NCBI RefSeq assembly: GCF_036370855.1
Contig: NC_088099.1
Coordinates: forward strand, 23,031,501-23,095,500
Direction of reading: 5' to 3'
Length of the DNA: 64,000 bases
Source of the DNA: Dromaius novaehollandiae
Lineage: Eukaryota; Chordata; Aves; Casuariiformes; Dromaiidae
Position numbers and translations under genes: made by a program. Every line of letters starts with the position of its first letter. The stretch's first letter is position 1. Under the pieces are notes generated by a model that was not told the DNA's origin, did not search any database, and saw only the letters and a list, made by a program, of their open reading frames with translations. Of the stretch, positions 14,101 through 29,100 are shown one piece after another.

Positions 14101-17100
14101 TTTTTCAAACTTAAATTTTGCTCATTCAACATAACTTGATATTACTATGGCATAAACAATTAGATAAACTGCAGAAGCGTTTGTTTTAACCTGTTCCACA
14201 GGAATTACTTGATGCCTCACATAGTAAGAAAAAATTTGTACATTATACCTTGTGTTTCCTTTTTTAATATAGTAGCCAGGTTTCCTCTGAAATGTATACA
14301 ATTGTTCCGGGCGGCGTGCCATGTCAGCGTATCGTTCTCATTAAGGCCAAACATCCTGAAACACTGAAGAACAGAAGTGTGCCAAGGCTGCAATCAGACA
14401 GCTTTTCGGAGTTTCTGGTGATAACTTCTCTGTTTGTAACAACCAAGATAAACTGGATATTTTAAACAAAAAAGGGAGATCAGCTGATCTGACAGTCTTT
14501 TCCGGCTTGAAAATGTCTTTATGAAAGAAAAGATGTATCCTAGGAAACTAGTATAAACCCTCACATTTTAGCATACACTTAAAAGAAGGAACATGTCAGT
14601 CTAACAACTTCAGTGTAAATGAATCTAAAGCAATAGTTCCTCAGCATTTCTTTGTGAGGGGTGCCCGAGACCTCAGAAAACAAACAAGGTGCACCAAGGA
14701 TAAGACATGTTGTTGCAGCTGAACATCTCAGCTTCCAGTTGCCCTGTTTGTGAGACCATGCTTGGTTTTCATAGGATAATCACAGAAAGAGAATGATTCT
14801 GACACTAGTAAGAAAACTGTGAATCTACCATTTTCTTGTAATATGATTTATGAGGTTTAATCAAAGTGTTGTTAGACAGCGCTGTCAGAGTCAAGCAACA
14901 TAAAACCAGGAATGTGTTGATAAAAGTATACAACAGAAAAGTTAATTGGGCAAGATGGGGAAAAAAGGTCAGCAAAAGAAAGGTATCTCCATGACAGTCA
15001 GAAGTGGTGTCCAAACACTCAGAGAGGAGCCAAGGAAGGAGACGCTGGGGACTCCTCTTTCAGGAGAAGGAAGAGAGAGACATATTAGCTTTAGAGAGCA
15101 GCCTAAAAGGGAACAAACTCTGAGTATGTGCTTCTTTTCCCCATGACTGAGAGAGAGGGGAAGAAAGAGAAGAGAGCAGCCAGGCACCTTAAACAGAGGA
15201 GCTCTGTCAAACTGGAATCTTCTTTAGACTTAACCAAAAGAAAGAGAGATGGAGCTAAATGAGACAAATGAAGTAGATAAGGATTATCTTTGTTGCTAAC
15301 TTTATTCTTAGTACCACACACTGGTTTTTTATAACTTTATTTTATGGATGAAAATCTATGCTTTTTAAAGACATATACCTGAAATGCTGTCTTTTGAGAA
15401 GGCTAAGTGATCTTATACAATGAAGTGTGGCAATGCTTATAACTGGATTACTTAAAAACCTTAACAAGTGTTTGGTTATATAAAGAAACTAGTAAGTTTG
15501 CTCAACAGAAGGTGCCTCAGTGGTTTAAGAGCCAGTAGCATAGCAACCATGGGATGAAGAAGTGCTGGAGGGACCTGTGGCAGCCAGATAAGCTCAGCAC
15601 TGTAACAGAAGACATACTATAGCTCTGAAGTTTTGTCTCCCACACAAGGAAAGTTGCTCAACCATTTTGAGTAACACCAAATAATACCATAAATATAAGA
15701 TGAAGCTTAGCTCTTGTATGGCTCATAACCTCTCCTATAACTTCTGTGGTCCCAATAGAGGTTAACATTTCTGTTTCAGGGAGATTTACTTTTAAATTTT
15801 TTAATGTACCGTGTCAGAACATATTTTGTGATAATCCAAATCCCTCTTACAACTGTGAAAAACTGAACCAACAATGTTTTTTATTCTGTTCTTTTTAAAA
15901 TATAATATACTGGCCTTTAATACTGCACCTTGTTATTAAACAGGACCCAGTCTTCTGGACAACCACCCTCTGGTGGTGGTGACGTGGGAACAATGGTTGG
16001 ACGAACAGTATTGTTGAGCCTTTCACAGATGAACAACTCAACACTGCCGCAGTTGAGATCATTCCATGTGCCTGAAGGGAAATTAGAATAAAAAAAACAA
16101 AAATCAAACTGAGATTAGGATGAAAAATGCCCTTTCCTAGGGAAAAAAAAATCTATTATAGGAAGTAGAACTGATTGCAGTATTTGTATTTCTCTCCCTT
16201 CTCCCCCAGAAATAATGAGTTATTTTTATGTATATCCTCCTAATAAACATTCAGGTTTCCAGCAACATTCAAAATATGAAATATTTTGTCTGAGAACAAA
16301 AATATTTCAATATTGAAAAGGCTCAGCATTGCCAAAGGGCAGTGTTAGTTCAACTACATAATTTACCCACTCTCTGTAAGTTCAGTCTCTCTATATGAGG
16401 TACTTGCTCTTTGTTACCATACCACCTGAGCTTCTCACAGTTTTACAATCTTCCATGTACCTATTCTCCACCTGGGAGTGTGATGTAAGAATATAACATT
16501 CTCCAGCCCCATTTAACAGATCAGGAGTGGAGACAAAAAAGGCATTCACCTCATTAATTGTAGCTATTTCCTAGGTAGATATCTACAGCAGAGATAATCA
16601 CACCTGATGTTCAATGGACATCTTGTCATTATAGTTCAATGAAGTTTCAGACATAATTCTTCTTGTCTTAAAGAAGATATCTAAAACAGGACATAGCATC
16701 TACTCTGCAAAGGTGTCTATGTCCTTCCACTGACCATTAAGAGAGCCTGGGGAGATTATCTCAGCTATAGATGTGGAGACTACAAATGATTAAAAGTAGG
16801 AAAGGTGAATCGCACCAAAAGAGCATAAGCGCTTGGTGAGAATCAGCATAATTATCCTTCCCACCTGTCTGTATTAAAAAATATTTGCATCCTTTTTTTT
16901 TTCCAGTAGAATATTGTGTAGGATTGCATAGTAATAATCACAGCTATGTCTAATCCTATACTGTTATGAACTGCACAAATGATAACAGATAGAAGATGCC
17001 TTAGAGAGATAGATAGTAATAAAATGGACAAAGGTTAGAGCAGAAGATAATATTGACTCTACCTGCAGATGGTTTGATGCTTAGCTGATTTGTTCATATT

Positions 17101-20100
17101 AAAAATTTTTGACAAAGATAGGAATCAAATTGCAGATGTAATCTATCATGTTAATTACATAGAGCTGAATTTTTTGAAAGGGTGTAAGTGAAAGAAGACA
17201 ACATGATTTATCGCCTAAGCTTTTTAAACCCTCTATCAGTCATCACTTTGCTCAGTATTATAACTTATCCAGTAGTGCACACACAGCCTCCCAAGCCTAT
17301 ATCACACCATGTAGATAGAATGGTGTTATAGTACCCACCTGTCTGGGTATACATCACCACACAGTTTTCATCATCATTTGCAAAATTGGGTTCATTTGGT
17401 GCCCAAGCAACATAGTTCACAGGGCTTCCATCCATCCATCTGAAAGAAATCATATTGTGAAATAGCAGTTGTTAGTAAATAAGTTAATATTTCTTTTTAA
17501 AGAACACATTAGAGCTTTTTATTTCAAATACAATTTTAAATATTCTACCTAAGAAACATGTTTTGTGCTCTAGTGAAAGAAAAAGGTCACCCACTTACAA
17601 TTAATAAAAAATATCTTCATGACAACTGCCCAGTCTGTTGACCTGGATCAGGTCTACACTAAGCATCTCAGCTGGTGGCTCCAAACTTTCTTGGCCCCTG
17701 AGCACTGATAACTTAAACAAACAAACAAACCACCAGTGCAATACTGGACTCGTCTTTCCCTGGAGCACAGTAACAGAAACCTGAGTGTAGCTTAGTAATT
17801 TTCTGGAGCCACAAGCAGTAGTATACGGCCTTTTAGGGTGTGCAAGATCCTTGAACCACATGTTGGGGATCACTGAGAGCCATTTTGTTAAACAAAGGTA
17901 ATCTTTAATATTGTTTAACTGTTGCTTTCAGTTCTGCAACAATTACTTCCTACTTTAATGATTCATAAATTTATTTTTAAAAAATAGCCAAGAACAAAGT
18001 GAAAAAAAGTCTCAGTGTGCTGAGATAACCAGGATGGGAATCTGCTGAGGGTAAGGACTTTCAGAGAATTTCAGCTCAACGGGTTTCCAGTTTTGAAGAC
18101 TAAGCAACTGTATGTGTATTTCTACAAGTAAAATGCAAATAAGGAATACAACAGGTGGTGCCTAACTGTTTCCACTTGCAAATCTGCCTATTGAGCCAAA
18201 TAGCAAAAAACAGTGTGTAATAAACTTGGAATAATACAAAGACAAATAGTGGCACCATCATCCAGCAGAGAGAAGGGAGAAATTAGGGAGGGAGCAGATA
18301 AAATGGGACAAAACAGTTTTTCTGAGCAGTGGATGTGGTGTAGGAAGCAGTAAGTCCAGGAGATGAGGCTATCCATTCTCTGGTTGCAGCCAGGACAGCC
18401 ATCCTGAAAGGACAGGAGAAAGGCTGAGACAAAGAGGCTGAGACTCATCTGACCAAGCCTGAAATCTCAGAGGGCAGCACTAAAGAAAGGGAGAAAAGTG
18501 GGGGGGTCCGCTGCAGATGCAAAGGAAGCATGTCTGTAACTCACCTATGGCTCCATGGATATTTGGGATGTTCCCAGGGCACTTTATTTCTGAAGGCATT
18601 TATAGAAGAGCAATGACTCCACGTAGCTTGAAGCTATCTTGCCCTGGACTCTGGCATTACAACCATTGGGAAATTACCTTCCAGGTAAGGGCTATGAGCT
18701 ATCTCGTACTGACTTTTAGCTTCTAAAAAACCACCATGATGACTTACTGCAGGTTTGGGGGGTGGTTGTTGTGTGGGGTTTTTTTTGTTTTTGTTTTTTG
18801 ACCATTTCAATACTCAACAATGTCTGCAAGTGAGGTGATACTGCCATCTGGAACATCCCTACAGACCGCCAACCTATTTTTTCTTTTGTCTAACACGGAA
18901 AAGTGGACAACACAGCAGTGAGTGTCAGCAAGCATCTCATCCCCACCGATACAAAAGCAGAGCATGGAACCAAAGAGAAGGGAAAACAGAGTGCAAATAT
19001 CACGAGAGGAGTGTTACCCTAAGGATCACAGTCTTGTTTTAAAGCTTTATGCCAAGATACAGCTGTAGACAAGTTTTCTCAATCACTGAACTTCTATGGT
19101 CTCTTACAGACATCCATACTGAATATTCACACTTAATATATGATATTTGACAAACCTGTGTTTTTGGTTTTTTTTTTTTTACTTACCGAAATGTTTTATC
19201 AATGCTCACGCTTAAGCCAATATAGAAGTTATTGCCCCAGTCTTTATAGAAACTCTAAAACACAAAAAGTAAGATTTTTAAGGAAATGTAAGAAAACAGT
19301 TTTCAAATAAAATAAGGAAGCTCTCAAAACTGGTTTAGTTTCAGTTGTACAATTTGCATGGTACATAATGTGCTGGGATTATGTGCCTGATCTGCGAAAT
19401 GCAAAACTTTCATCTGATTTCCAGTATTTAAGTAAAAAGAAAAGCAGAATGGAGGGAAAAACTATGTTCAGAAAATCAAAACACCTCTTAGGCAGACTAT
19501 AAAATAAAGCAGTATTTTGAAGAGTTTTGGAAAAATGTAGTGAGAATTTCTGAAGAACTAGTAGTAAATGTGGTTTTTTAGTACTTATTCCTGTGGGGGG
19601 GAAGGAAGGAGTCATATTTGTTTTGAATAATATGAAAACTTTTTCCAAATGAGTGTATAATTATCAGGCTAGTCACTTCCTATTAGAAAGTATTCTGACT
19701 TAAACTTTTTACTGAAAACCTGAAAAATATCAGCAGTTTATAAAAGAGGGAAAAAGCTTTTCTTGAATTTTGTAAAAAGAATGAGGTGGAAAACAAACAA
19801 AAATATACTCAGTGACTGTAACTTGCAGCTAAGTAGGAAAGGGGTTTTGAAAGTTGCTCTCAGAGTGTTCTAGCAAAGCAGCTCAGGATTTGTCTACATG
19901 CGACAATTAATCAAAATAATAATTATGGTAAAGTTCTTAAGTAGATAAGCCCATTAAAGGTGGCATTGATTTTTTTGACAGGGAGTGCTTTCTAACATTT
20001 CAGAAGCCAGCTGACAAAGGTGCCTCAGTGCTGCACAGAACGATGCATTTTTGATGTAAAACATTTTTCTTACATATTTCCAAAGAAAGTTTTTTTCACT

Positions 20101-23100
20101 TTCACTCTCAATGACAGCAAGATCACCACCATTCTTCCTGCAAAAATCCCTGGCTTTTTCCATCGGCATTGGTTCCTTGCTGAAGTAGTATTCCTTATGA
20201 TGATATATTATCCAATCATCTTCATTAACATCATATTCATAATCTGCAAGATAAAACATTAAGCAGAGTATCCATAATAGAAATTAGCATCCTTATATGA
20301 TAATTTCTTTCTGGTATTGAAAGAACAAGACTTACTGAATGTGGAGGTAGGTTCTGGTTTCAATGATGCTCCTGCAATATAAATCAATATCTGACTATGT
20401 TATGTCTCTCAGACATCTTCTCTCAATTAAATATACTTTTATAGTTATTAGCATTTTAACTCCCAAGAACAAAATGAATTGTAGGGATAATTCAGTAGGT
20501 TTATTTTTGTCACAGAGTTTCTCAGAATATATTAAAAAATGTGCTACACTCAGCAAAATACCACATCATAGCCGACCACAAGTTAAGCCCACAGAAACTA
20601 TGCATAACTTAGATTACTCAGTTTCACTTCTTCATCACGCACCATATAGATCCTAAACTTACATACATATCTCATGGACAAAATTCATTGACTGCTTTTA
20701 TTTAAATTGAAAAGTATCAAGTGCTTCAGTGTGCTTGATGATACAGCTGGCTTTCATACATGCAGATGGTGTGATTTGACCTGAAAAGGATGTTCTTATC
20801 TGTCTCTACAAGTTTTTTAAAGAGGAAAGTCACCTTACCTTTCTTTATTTGACAAACATAGTCTTGCATATGTTCACAAAATAAATCATTCCATTTCATA
20901 TTATTGTAGCCATTAAACACTCCACATTTTTCATTCCCATCATAATTGTTTGGTTCTCCACCTGCCCATTTTTCAAAATTTACCTATAGTGGAAACATAG
21001 CTCTGTTACTATTTTTCTTTTAAATCAAAACTATTGTCTTATACTGTCCTGTTAAAGAAGAATGCATTTCACTTGATTTCAAGGTCACTCTTCTGTTTTG
21101 GTGCCAGACCTTGTAAGGAGAAAGACAGGGCCTTGTATAGAGTAATGATTCTTCTATGTATTTAGAAGTCATGTTAAGAAGCTGAGAAGTTATGGCCCCC
21201 CTTGTCATCAGAAGAGAAGAAGTTGTCCTGTCAAGCTTTGAGAAGAAGTATCCAAGTACCATCCTCTGACCACCAGGTTGGTTATCCTGCTCTAATGTTT
21301 CAGCTTGAGACAATCCATATGTGCTGCTATACTGGCTTGGGCCTTGCAGACCTTGATATACTTAAAAGGGTGAGGGCAACAGAGCTTAGCTTGACTAGAT
21401 ATATAAAATTATTTCTAACAGTAAATGACGTATGGGGATATAGAGATTAGTATGAATTTACGTAAGAGAGATGAGTATTTGATTACCTTTGATGATATTG
21501 CATATACTCAAAATGTCATACTGTTATATATAATTATGAACAATCAAAAAATAAAAACCGATTCCTAGAGTGGGACTGAGAAGTAAAGACTTAAAAGCAC
21601 TTGTGGCTGGTATAGGAGAGGTCGTGTGACAAGATTTATATGGAGAATTAGACAAACAGCTGGAACAAGAAATTATTTACTCACTGGTGAGCCATCACTC
21701 CATATAAATCCTCTGTCAGAGTCCAGGGCATTTAAACCCATCCAGTAAGATGAGTGAAGATAATCTCTGTCTCTGAATGATTACACACAAATATAGACAA
21801 TCAGACACAGTGGAAAATAGAGAAGAAGGCTATATATCATTGCATTCTCAGTGTTTTGGCACTTGAAGTATCACTTAACAGAGTCATAGAAAGTAATCAG
21901 GAAGCAGTGAAACAGTGCTTCGTGGGCAGGATCATAAGTGTCACGATACCACACATATTGAATCAAATTAAAATATATTTTAAGTCTTTGGCCCCACCAG
22001 GCAGCTTAGGCATCTGAATGCAGACCTGCCTGTACTCATATGCTTGAGCTAAACATATGTATAAGTACATCAATAAGTTAGGCTTTCCTTAATCTCCAAA
22101 TTTTTCTTATTAAGGAAGGAAAGGAACCTTTTACAACAGAAAGTATTCTTTTAATCAAGAGTATTTCATCCACTAATCAACTACAAGTAAGCTAAAAAGA
22201 TAGAGTTTATCTCTTTGAATTAAACTCCGTTGAAATCAGTTTTGGTGTTCCTTCTTTTCTCTTTATACATGTCCCTGCTGCTTCAACACATAGTATCCCC
22301 TCCCCAAAGACCTGCTAAGAAACCCTTTTGCTCACCTCCTTCTACCTGTTTACTTCTTTGCAAAGATATACATTATCTTTGCAGAGAATAAACTGATCAT
22401 CTGAAATCTTTTATGTCTTTTAGAAAGGTAGTTTTTTTAATGTTTTATCTCCTATATCTAAACAACAGGTTTTGCAGATACTCACAAGCCAGATATTAGA
22501 TTTTGTTCTTCTTCACTATGGATACTGGCCAGATCTCCTCCGATGGCTCTGCAAAAATCTCTTGCACCAAACCATGTTTGCATTTTCTCCTTTCCCCTCT
22601 GGAAAAGCTACAAAAAGTGGACAGTTAACTCCTGTGTCAGATATCACAGAAATTCAGAAACATTCAAAAATTCGGAAGGCTTCTATCTTTCTACCGGTCC
22701 CCTGCTCTGTGGTTTGGTTTAACTGTGCCACCAAAGCCTGTGGTCATCTATCAAATTTGATTATGGCAACTTTGTATTGCCTGTCATCTCTGTGTCCCTG
22801 TGGCTCCATACTGCAATTTCATCTACATATGGCACTTTCCTTCAGGTCCTGCCACACCACCCCAGGGTTGGCTGGAACCATGTTACCACAGAATAACTAT
22901 CATCAGGTAAATGGGGTAAAACCTTTCATACATTTATGTTTTATATTCCCATTAGAAATCACAAACATTTACATTTAGAAGTTAAATACCTACTTTGAAG
23001 CATGAGCTACTCCGAGGAACTGATTGCCACTCCTCTGGGCATGACGGAAGAGGAGTCGTCGTTGGAGGAGGCGGGGGGGTCACTCCCTGAACCAGTTGCT

Positions 23101-26100
23101 TACAGAGAAACATGTTTTTCTCCTCACAGTTCAAAATATTCCATAGTCCAGCTGAAGTTCCTGTTCTCATGGCCACACAGCCTGACTCCCTTCCTTCATG
23201 AAACGTAAAATTTACAAACCTAGTTGATAAAGATCTGAACCTTCTCAAAGCATGTTCTATCTACTTGAAAGTTACCTGACCCCACTGTGCCTGGACACCA
23301 ATTGCTCATATGCATTTCAATTAAGTCACAAAGAAACTTTATCACAGTCCTCTTATATTACACTGTGAAGCACCAAAATATCAAGTGAGCAAATAACAAA
23401 GAGAAAATAATACCAACAAACACACTCAATCCCAGATGGCCAGCTGGGAACTGCAGATGGCCTGTTCCACCATCCCCTTTCTCTTTAGTACAAATGGAGA
23501 GATGTGCTTGCGTTTCTATACCTTTATGCCAGAAGGGTTTCAAAACAGCACTTTAGTTTTGAAAACCTAATTTCTTGGGCCCCTAGACTGGAAATTCTTC
23601 AGTCCCATTCGCACAGCGTGTACCTGGCATGCCTGAGTTCCAGTTAGTGAATGTAACGGCTTCGCCACCTGCCCATTTGAAAGTCCCTTGCTCTTCCACA
23701 TCTGAGAGACCAATCCAGAAATATTTTGCTGGGTTGAATCCAATTACAGAAGTCAAAAATGCCTGTTCATATCTGTGAAGAGAAAGTTCCAAAATTATGT
23801 TGTACTAAAATTTTATCCCAATTTGTCCATTTCTTCAAACAATTCACAATACCAAATTTGGTAAAGATAAAGTGATTTTTTTAATATGTGAAAAAAATAG
23901 CATAGATAGAAACAAGAGCAATTATCTTACCCTTAAAATTCTATCTATTGTGTACATTTTGTTTATATTATAATTTTATAATGTAAATTATGTTTATAAT
24001 TTAGAGAGATTCTATTCTGCTTTTGTACTCTACAATGAACAGCATAAGCCAGAGAATACTTGGGCTAATGCATTTGTGTTATTTACTCTATAAAAATAAG
24101 TGATTCAGTGTTTTACTGGGGTTTGTGATAAGATCTAGATATTTGAATCTTGTTACTCTCTTGTTCTTAGTTCTTGTTACTTCGGAAAAATTCTACTTTT
24201 ATTCCAATAGGGATAAGTTTCCAGATCCCCCTCTTGCAAAGAAAAAGCTGAAAAGCTCAACACCAGAAGAAATAAATCGTTCCACATTTATTTCTTTAGT
24301 TTTAATTCAATGAGTTTTAAAATAATCTGGCAGTGATGAGGGGGAGAGGAGGTTGACTCCGTTTTTCACTTGCTGGGGTCAAGCAATAGTGTAGATGTGT
24401 AGTAGCAGGACGCTGAACATTTGTATTGACGACATAAAGCCCCTGCTTCAGTTCTACCGTATACATTCCTGCGAAAGGAATGGTGTCACATTAGACACTA
24501 TTACTAACTGCAGACTGGGAAGTGATGACGTTTTTTGGCTCTTCCATCCTGGTTGCACATGTGAAAGGACAAGAATTATGTTTCCATACCTGTCTTGCAC
24601 AGTAGCCAGATAACCTTTGTTTTCTTCACAGATTTGTTTTGCTTCTGAAGATGTTGCTGGTATCTGTCCCATGGAATAACAGTAAAAACCGTGCTTTGTC
24701 CAGCCCTGTCAATGTAAACAGCAGAAACGCACAGGAGGTTTTGTAAAATTGCGCTATACTATGCACTTCTAAAAGCTACGTTAATGCTACGTCCTAAGTC
24801 AAAATTAATCTTAGAAGCCATGAGAAAAACTGAAGAGGATAATCAAACGGCCTTTGTAACCATAACTCTGTTTCTTCCTCCTTGATAAAGGACACACAAG
24901 ACCAAAAATTCCTGGTCTTCATGAACGATGGGCCTTGGTTATGGTTTGGAGCTGGGATGTGTGTTCATGAGCCTTTTGCAGATCCTTGTGTAAAATCTGG
25001 TCTGCTTTTGCGTTCTGTAGCTGTAGTGGCACTATCATTTTTCTCTCTACCTGTTGCAACAGGCTGTATCACAAACAACCTGCAAAATAATTTGTGCAAA
25101 TATTCCTGGCCTTTTGTGGTAGACAGACTGAACTGAGGAGGGTATATGCAACCTGCAAGCTGTGGGATACAGCATGAAAAAATAATGACATGCTCTGGGA
25201 CCTGAGCTAAAATTACCAGCTCTGTTTAGGGAAGAGAACTGAGTGAAGTGAGCACATGAGGGAGTGAAAAAAAATAAGTCAGCCTAAATTTTATTTAAAT
25301 AATGAAAAAATTTCCCCTTTAGTCTGAAAAGCATCAGTACTTACAAATTAACAATTTTCTAGGACTCTGCCAGATGCAGTCAAAGTAAATGACTTCTGAG
25401 ATATAGCTTAACCATCATGTGAATGAAAGTAAGATGCAACAACCTGAATAAATCACTGCTTTTGTTTTACACTTACTTTCTGGCAGCCTGGGTAAGTAAC
25501 CTCAGCTTCCTCTGATTCTTCTGCCGAAGGTTTCCTTTTACAGATGTAACCAAGTTTCTTTTCACACGCACTGTCAGCCCAGAAGCCATCCTGAGCATGG
25601 CAAGAAGAGAGCACAAAGAGAAGTCTGAAGAAAATCCAGATCCAACATGAACATTTATCAACCCCAGAGAGAACCCAGACCTCTCCACATTTGGCTGAGG
25701 TCATTTCAGCGCTCTGCCTTGCCTCGCTACTTTCTCCAAAGCCCCCAAGTAAGGAATACACTGCAGTGGGGGTAACATTTCCTCAGAGATCTCAGAATTA
25801 GTGCAGCATGCAATAACGGTTCAGTGGCTGATGAGAACAGGAAGGAAATACTCTGCTCCATTCTTTCTCACTAGCATAGTGTTTATAATGTTCATATACC
25901 CCAATGATACTAGAAAGAAAATGTTGGATAAATTAAACATAAAATATGAAGCATACATTATGTAAGCCTTTCTCCATAGTATTGTGATAAGCCATTTTAA
26001 ACTGAGCATAAAATAACATAGATTTTTTTTGTACCTAATTTTTTGTGCCTCCAGTAATATCAGCTTCCAAATTAGCTCTAATAAATGTATGTGTTAGGTG

Positions 26101-29100
26101 GTTTGGGCGAAACATATGAATGTCCTTGCACCAGGAATCATGCAACTATGACCAGCCATGTTGTATGTGGGTGATGAGTTACTTCAATCAGTTTCAGATG
26201 GGAGATTTGTTATAATTATTACAGAGCAGACCAAGTCTCGGTGCAGTGCCTTGCTTCTTGTGCTCTGCCATGTGTCTTCCTGTGTCTAGTCTCCAGGCTC
26301 CCTCCACACTAAGATATTCTGAATCAAACCAAGTTCTTAAAAACCTAAAAACAGAGTCTGGAATCTTTTCTTAATTTTTTTTCACTGACTATTTCCTTTT
26401 GGGGGGCCCAATGGACAAAAGAAAGTATGAAAGAGTGTGAGAAATTTTCACCTCTCCTTTCATAATGATGCAGTCTGCCTCATTACGTGTGTGGGTTGGC
26501 TCCCCTGGATGCCACTTGGTGTATGTCACTGGTGTCCCATCACTCCATTCAAAATACATTTGAACCTTGAAATCATTTAGACCAATCCACAGCTCATCGT
26601 CGGGCTCTGGGAACACAAACATGATTGTAGGTGTGGTTATGTCTTAAAAGGGAACCTATCCATCACACACCCATGAGCGATTGACTGAGCAAGAAAGCTG
26701 ATTCCTATCATATTTTTTTAAAGATCCTTAAGATCATGGTTACAATTAAATCAATGAGTGACATTGTAATTCCAGGTGAAAGAATGACCTGCAGGAATAC
26801 TCACTGTACCCAAGCTGTGACACTGTAAAACTGTACTCCTCGATATTATGAATACTCGCCAGCTCTCCACCTTCTTTTCTACAGGAAGACTGGGCTTCTT
26901 TCCATATTTTCAGTGTTCTGTAAATTATATAGCAATGACCTGCGTAGGCCACCCATTCCCTGGGGCATTTAATAGACTTTAAGTTACCTAAAAAGAGTTA
27001 TTTCAAACAATTAATGACAATTAATTCAAACAATCCTACTCAATGCTTTCTGATAATCAAAAAGAAAATGACTGGTATTTGAATTTACCAGTATTTGAAA
27101 TATTGGAGCACATACCAGTAGAGAAGAAAAACTAATGTGTGAGTATCATGAAGAATACAGAATGGATTTTCCTGTCAGCACAGTATTGTCACGCTTATTT
27201 TTTCACTGCTAGATACCCAAGAACTGTTTCACAGGTGGAAATAAATAAAAAGTAATCTGGCATGCAACCTAGCAGGGCACCACTTTGTGCTCAATCCTTT
27301 TCAGCAGTGGGTACAGCCAGGTTTTTCAGAAAGGGGCCTCTATTCCTACCAGGAACTTTATCTCTGAATTTTGAAGATCTTCAATGTTTTTCTCTGGAAA
27401 CATCAGGTGTTGACAGCCAGCTGGAGCTCCTACACAGCCCAGGTCATACATCCAGAGGCCAGGCACATCCATGTTGTATCAGAAATGTAAGAAATACCAG
27501 CTGCATGGAAATGCAGCACACCTCCTTCCGTGGCTATTTCTCGGTGTGAATTTAGTACGGTCAGCTGTCTTGCATTTTGATGAATGCTCATACGGTCTAC
27601 GCCTGTACTGGCAAACTGAAGAGGACAGGAAGTGGGCCCAAGCATTGGCATGTGATCATCTGTGTTGTTCAGTCATTATCAGGCTCCCTAGAAATAGTTT
27701 TGACCTTTGCAAACTTGCATTCTCCTAGAAAATGTCCAGGCATGGTTTGGAGGTTAATATGGGTCAGAAACCATTCCCAGTAAGCTGTTTTGGATGCAGC
27801 CAGTCTGGGAGGGTAAGAGTATTAGGATTCTTGCTGTGATGTGCCATTCATCCTAGGAGCCAGAGAATAATCCTATTAATTAGTATAGATGGGGCTGAGG
27901 GAGTTACTGCAGAGCTGCTAGCATGCTGGGAATTCCCCTGTGAACTAACTGCACATTATTTTCTTCATGTAGATAAGATCTGAGTCTGCCTCAGGTCCAA
28001 AGGGAACTCAAATGGGAAAAGGAGCCCATATTCTGGAACAGTCCTTCCAGAACAGAGCAGAAGGGGCCAGGGAGAGCAGGCGGAGCATGACCTCTTGATC
28101 ACACCTTTTTGCAGAGCACAGCTCTAGAGTGTTTTGCAGACCACAGAACACTGATCAGTATTTCATGATCTGGATCACATGACTAAACAAATAATCCTGC
28201 CTTCTTCAGTACCCTGGAATCTTTTCAAAACGGCCTTTAGTTGAACAACGTTAGACATCATCTTTAAAATGAACAAGACAATGAAAGTCTTCTGAGTGTT
28301 GACGAAGGTCAACAAGTGTAACACTTTTGACAACACACAAGATAGAAGGCTATATGTAGTGTCATTTCAAATATGCAATAATGACATCTTCCCATTATTT
28401 CTCACGCACTGCAAAACCAGTCTTATTTTTGACCAACTTACTTGAGGCAATAGTGGAGGAATCTAAAGATGAGTTTCTCTTTTGGCAGATATATCCCAGT
28501 TTCCGATTACACTCTTGGTTTTCCCATTTGCCGTTCCTACCTTGGAAGGTCCCACATATTTTTCCGGATTCCACAGAGGGATTTCCTTTAGGAAAAAGGC
28601 ACCAAATACAGACAATCCCTATGTTAATGTTGTTAATTTTTATGTCACCGCAGGAATGAACGTGTAAGTCTCTTGCACCCACAAAGCCGTTGTCTCATTA
28701 TTTCTCAGAATGAGAATTCCTAAGAGAGGTGATGAGGGAGAATCCCTGAGCCAGCCCACAGAGCTGACAGTCCAAACATTTCCCCCGCTTCTCCCATGCA
28801 CTTCTTGAGGAGAAATTCAGTGTGTTTGGAACACTGCAACATACAGAAAAAACACTTCATAAAAGATCAGCTAAGACACAATTCATATGGGGTGATAGTA
28901 TTGCAAGCAGCTAAACCTCCTTTACTGAGACATTGAAACTGAGATGAGGATGTAACTCCATGGGAATGTTTGTGCTTTGGAGTTTCCCTGTAGTCACAAC
29001 AGCTACTATGAAAATATGTAAGATAGTGAGTTAGATGCTAAAAAAACAGCAGAAACTTATAAAGATATCAAAGTTCATCAGATAAACGTCATAAACAAAT

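Noticed and set aside
22472-22978. 168-codon plus-strand open frame
   Set aside because: It lies antisense to exon 13 of gene A and its intron, has no recognisable domain, and the minus strand carries a well-supported CTLD exon there.
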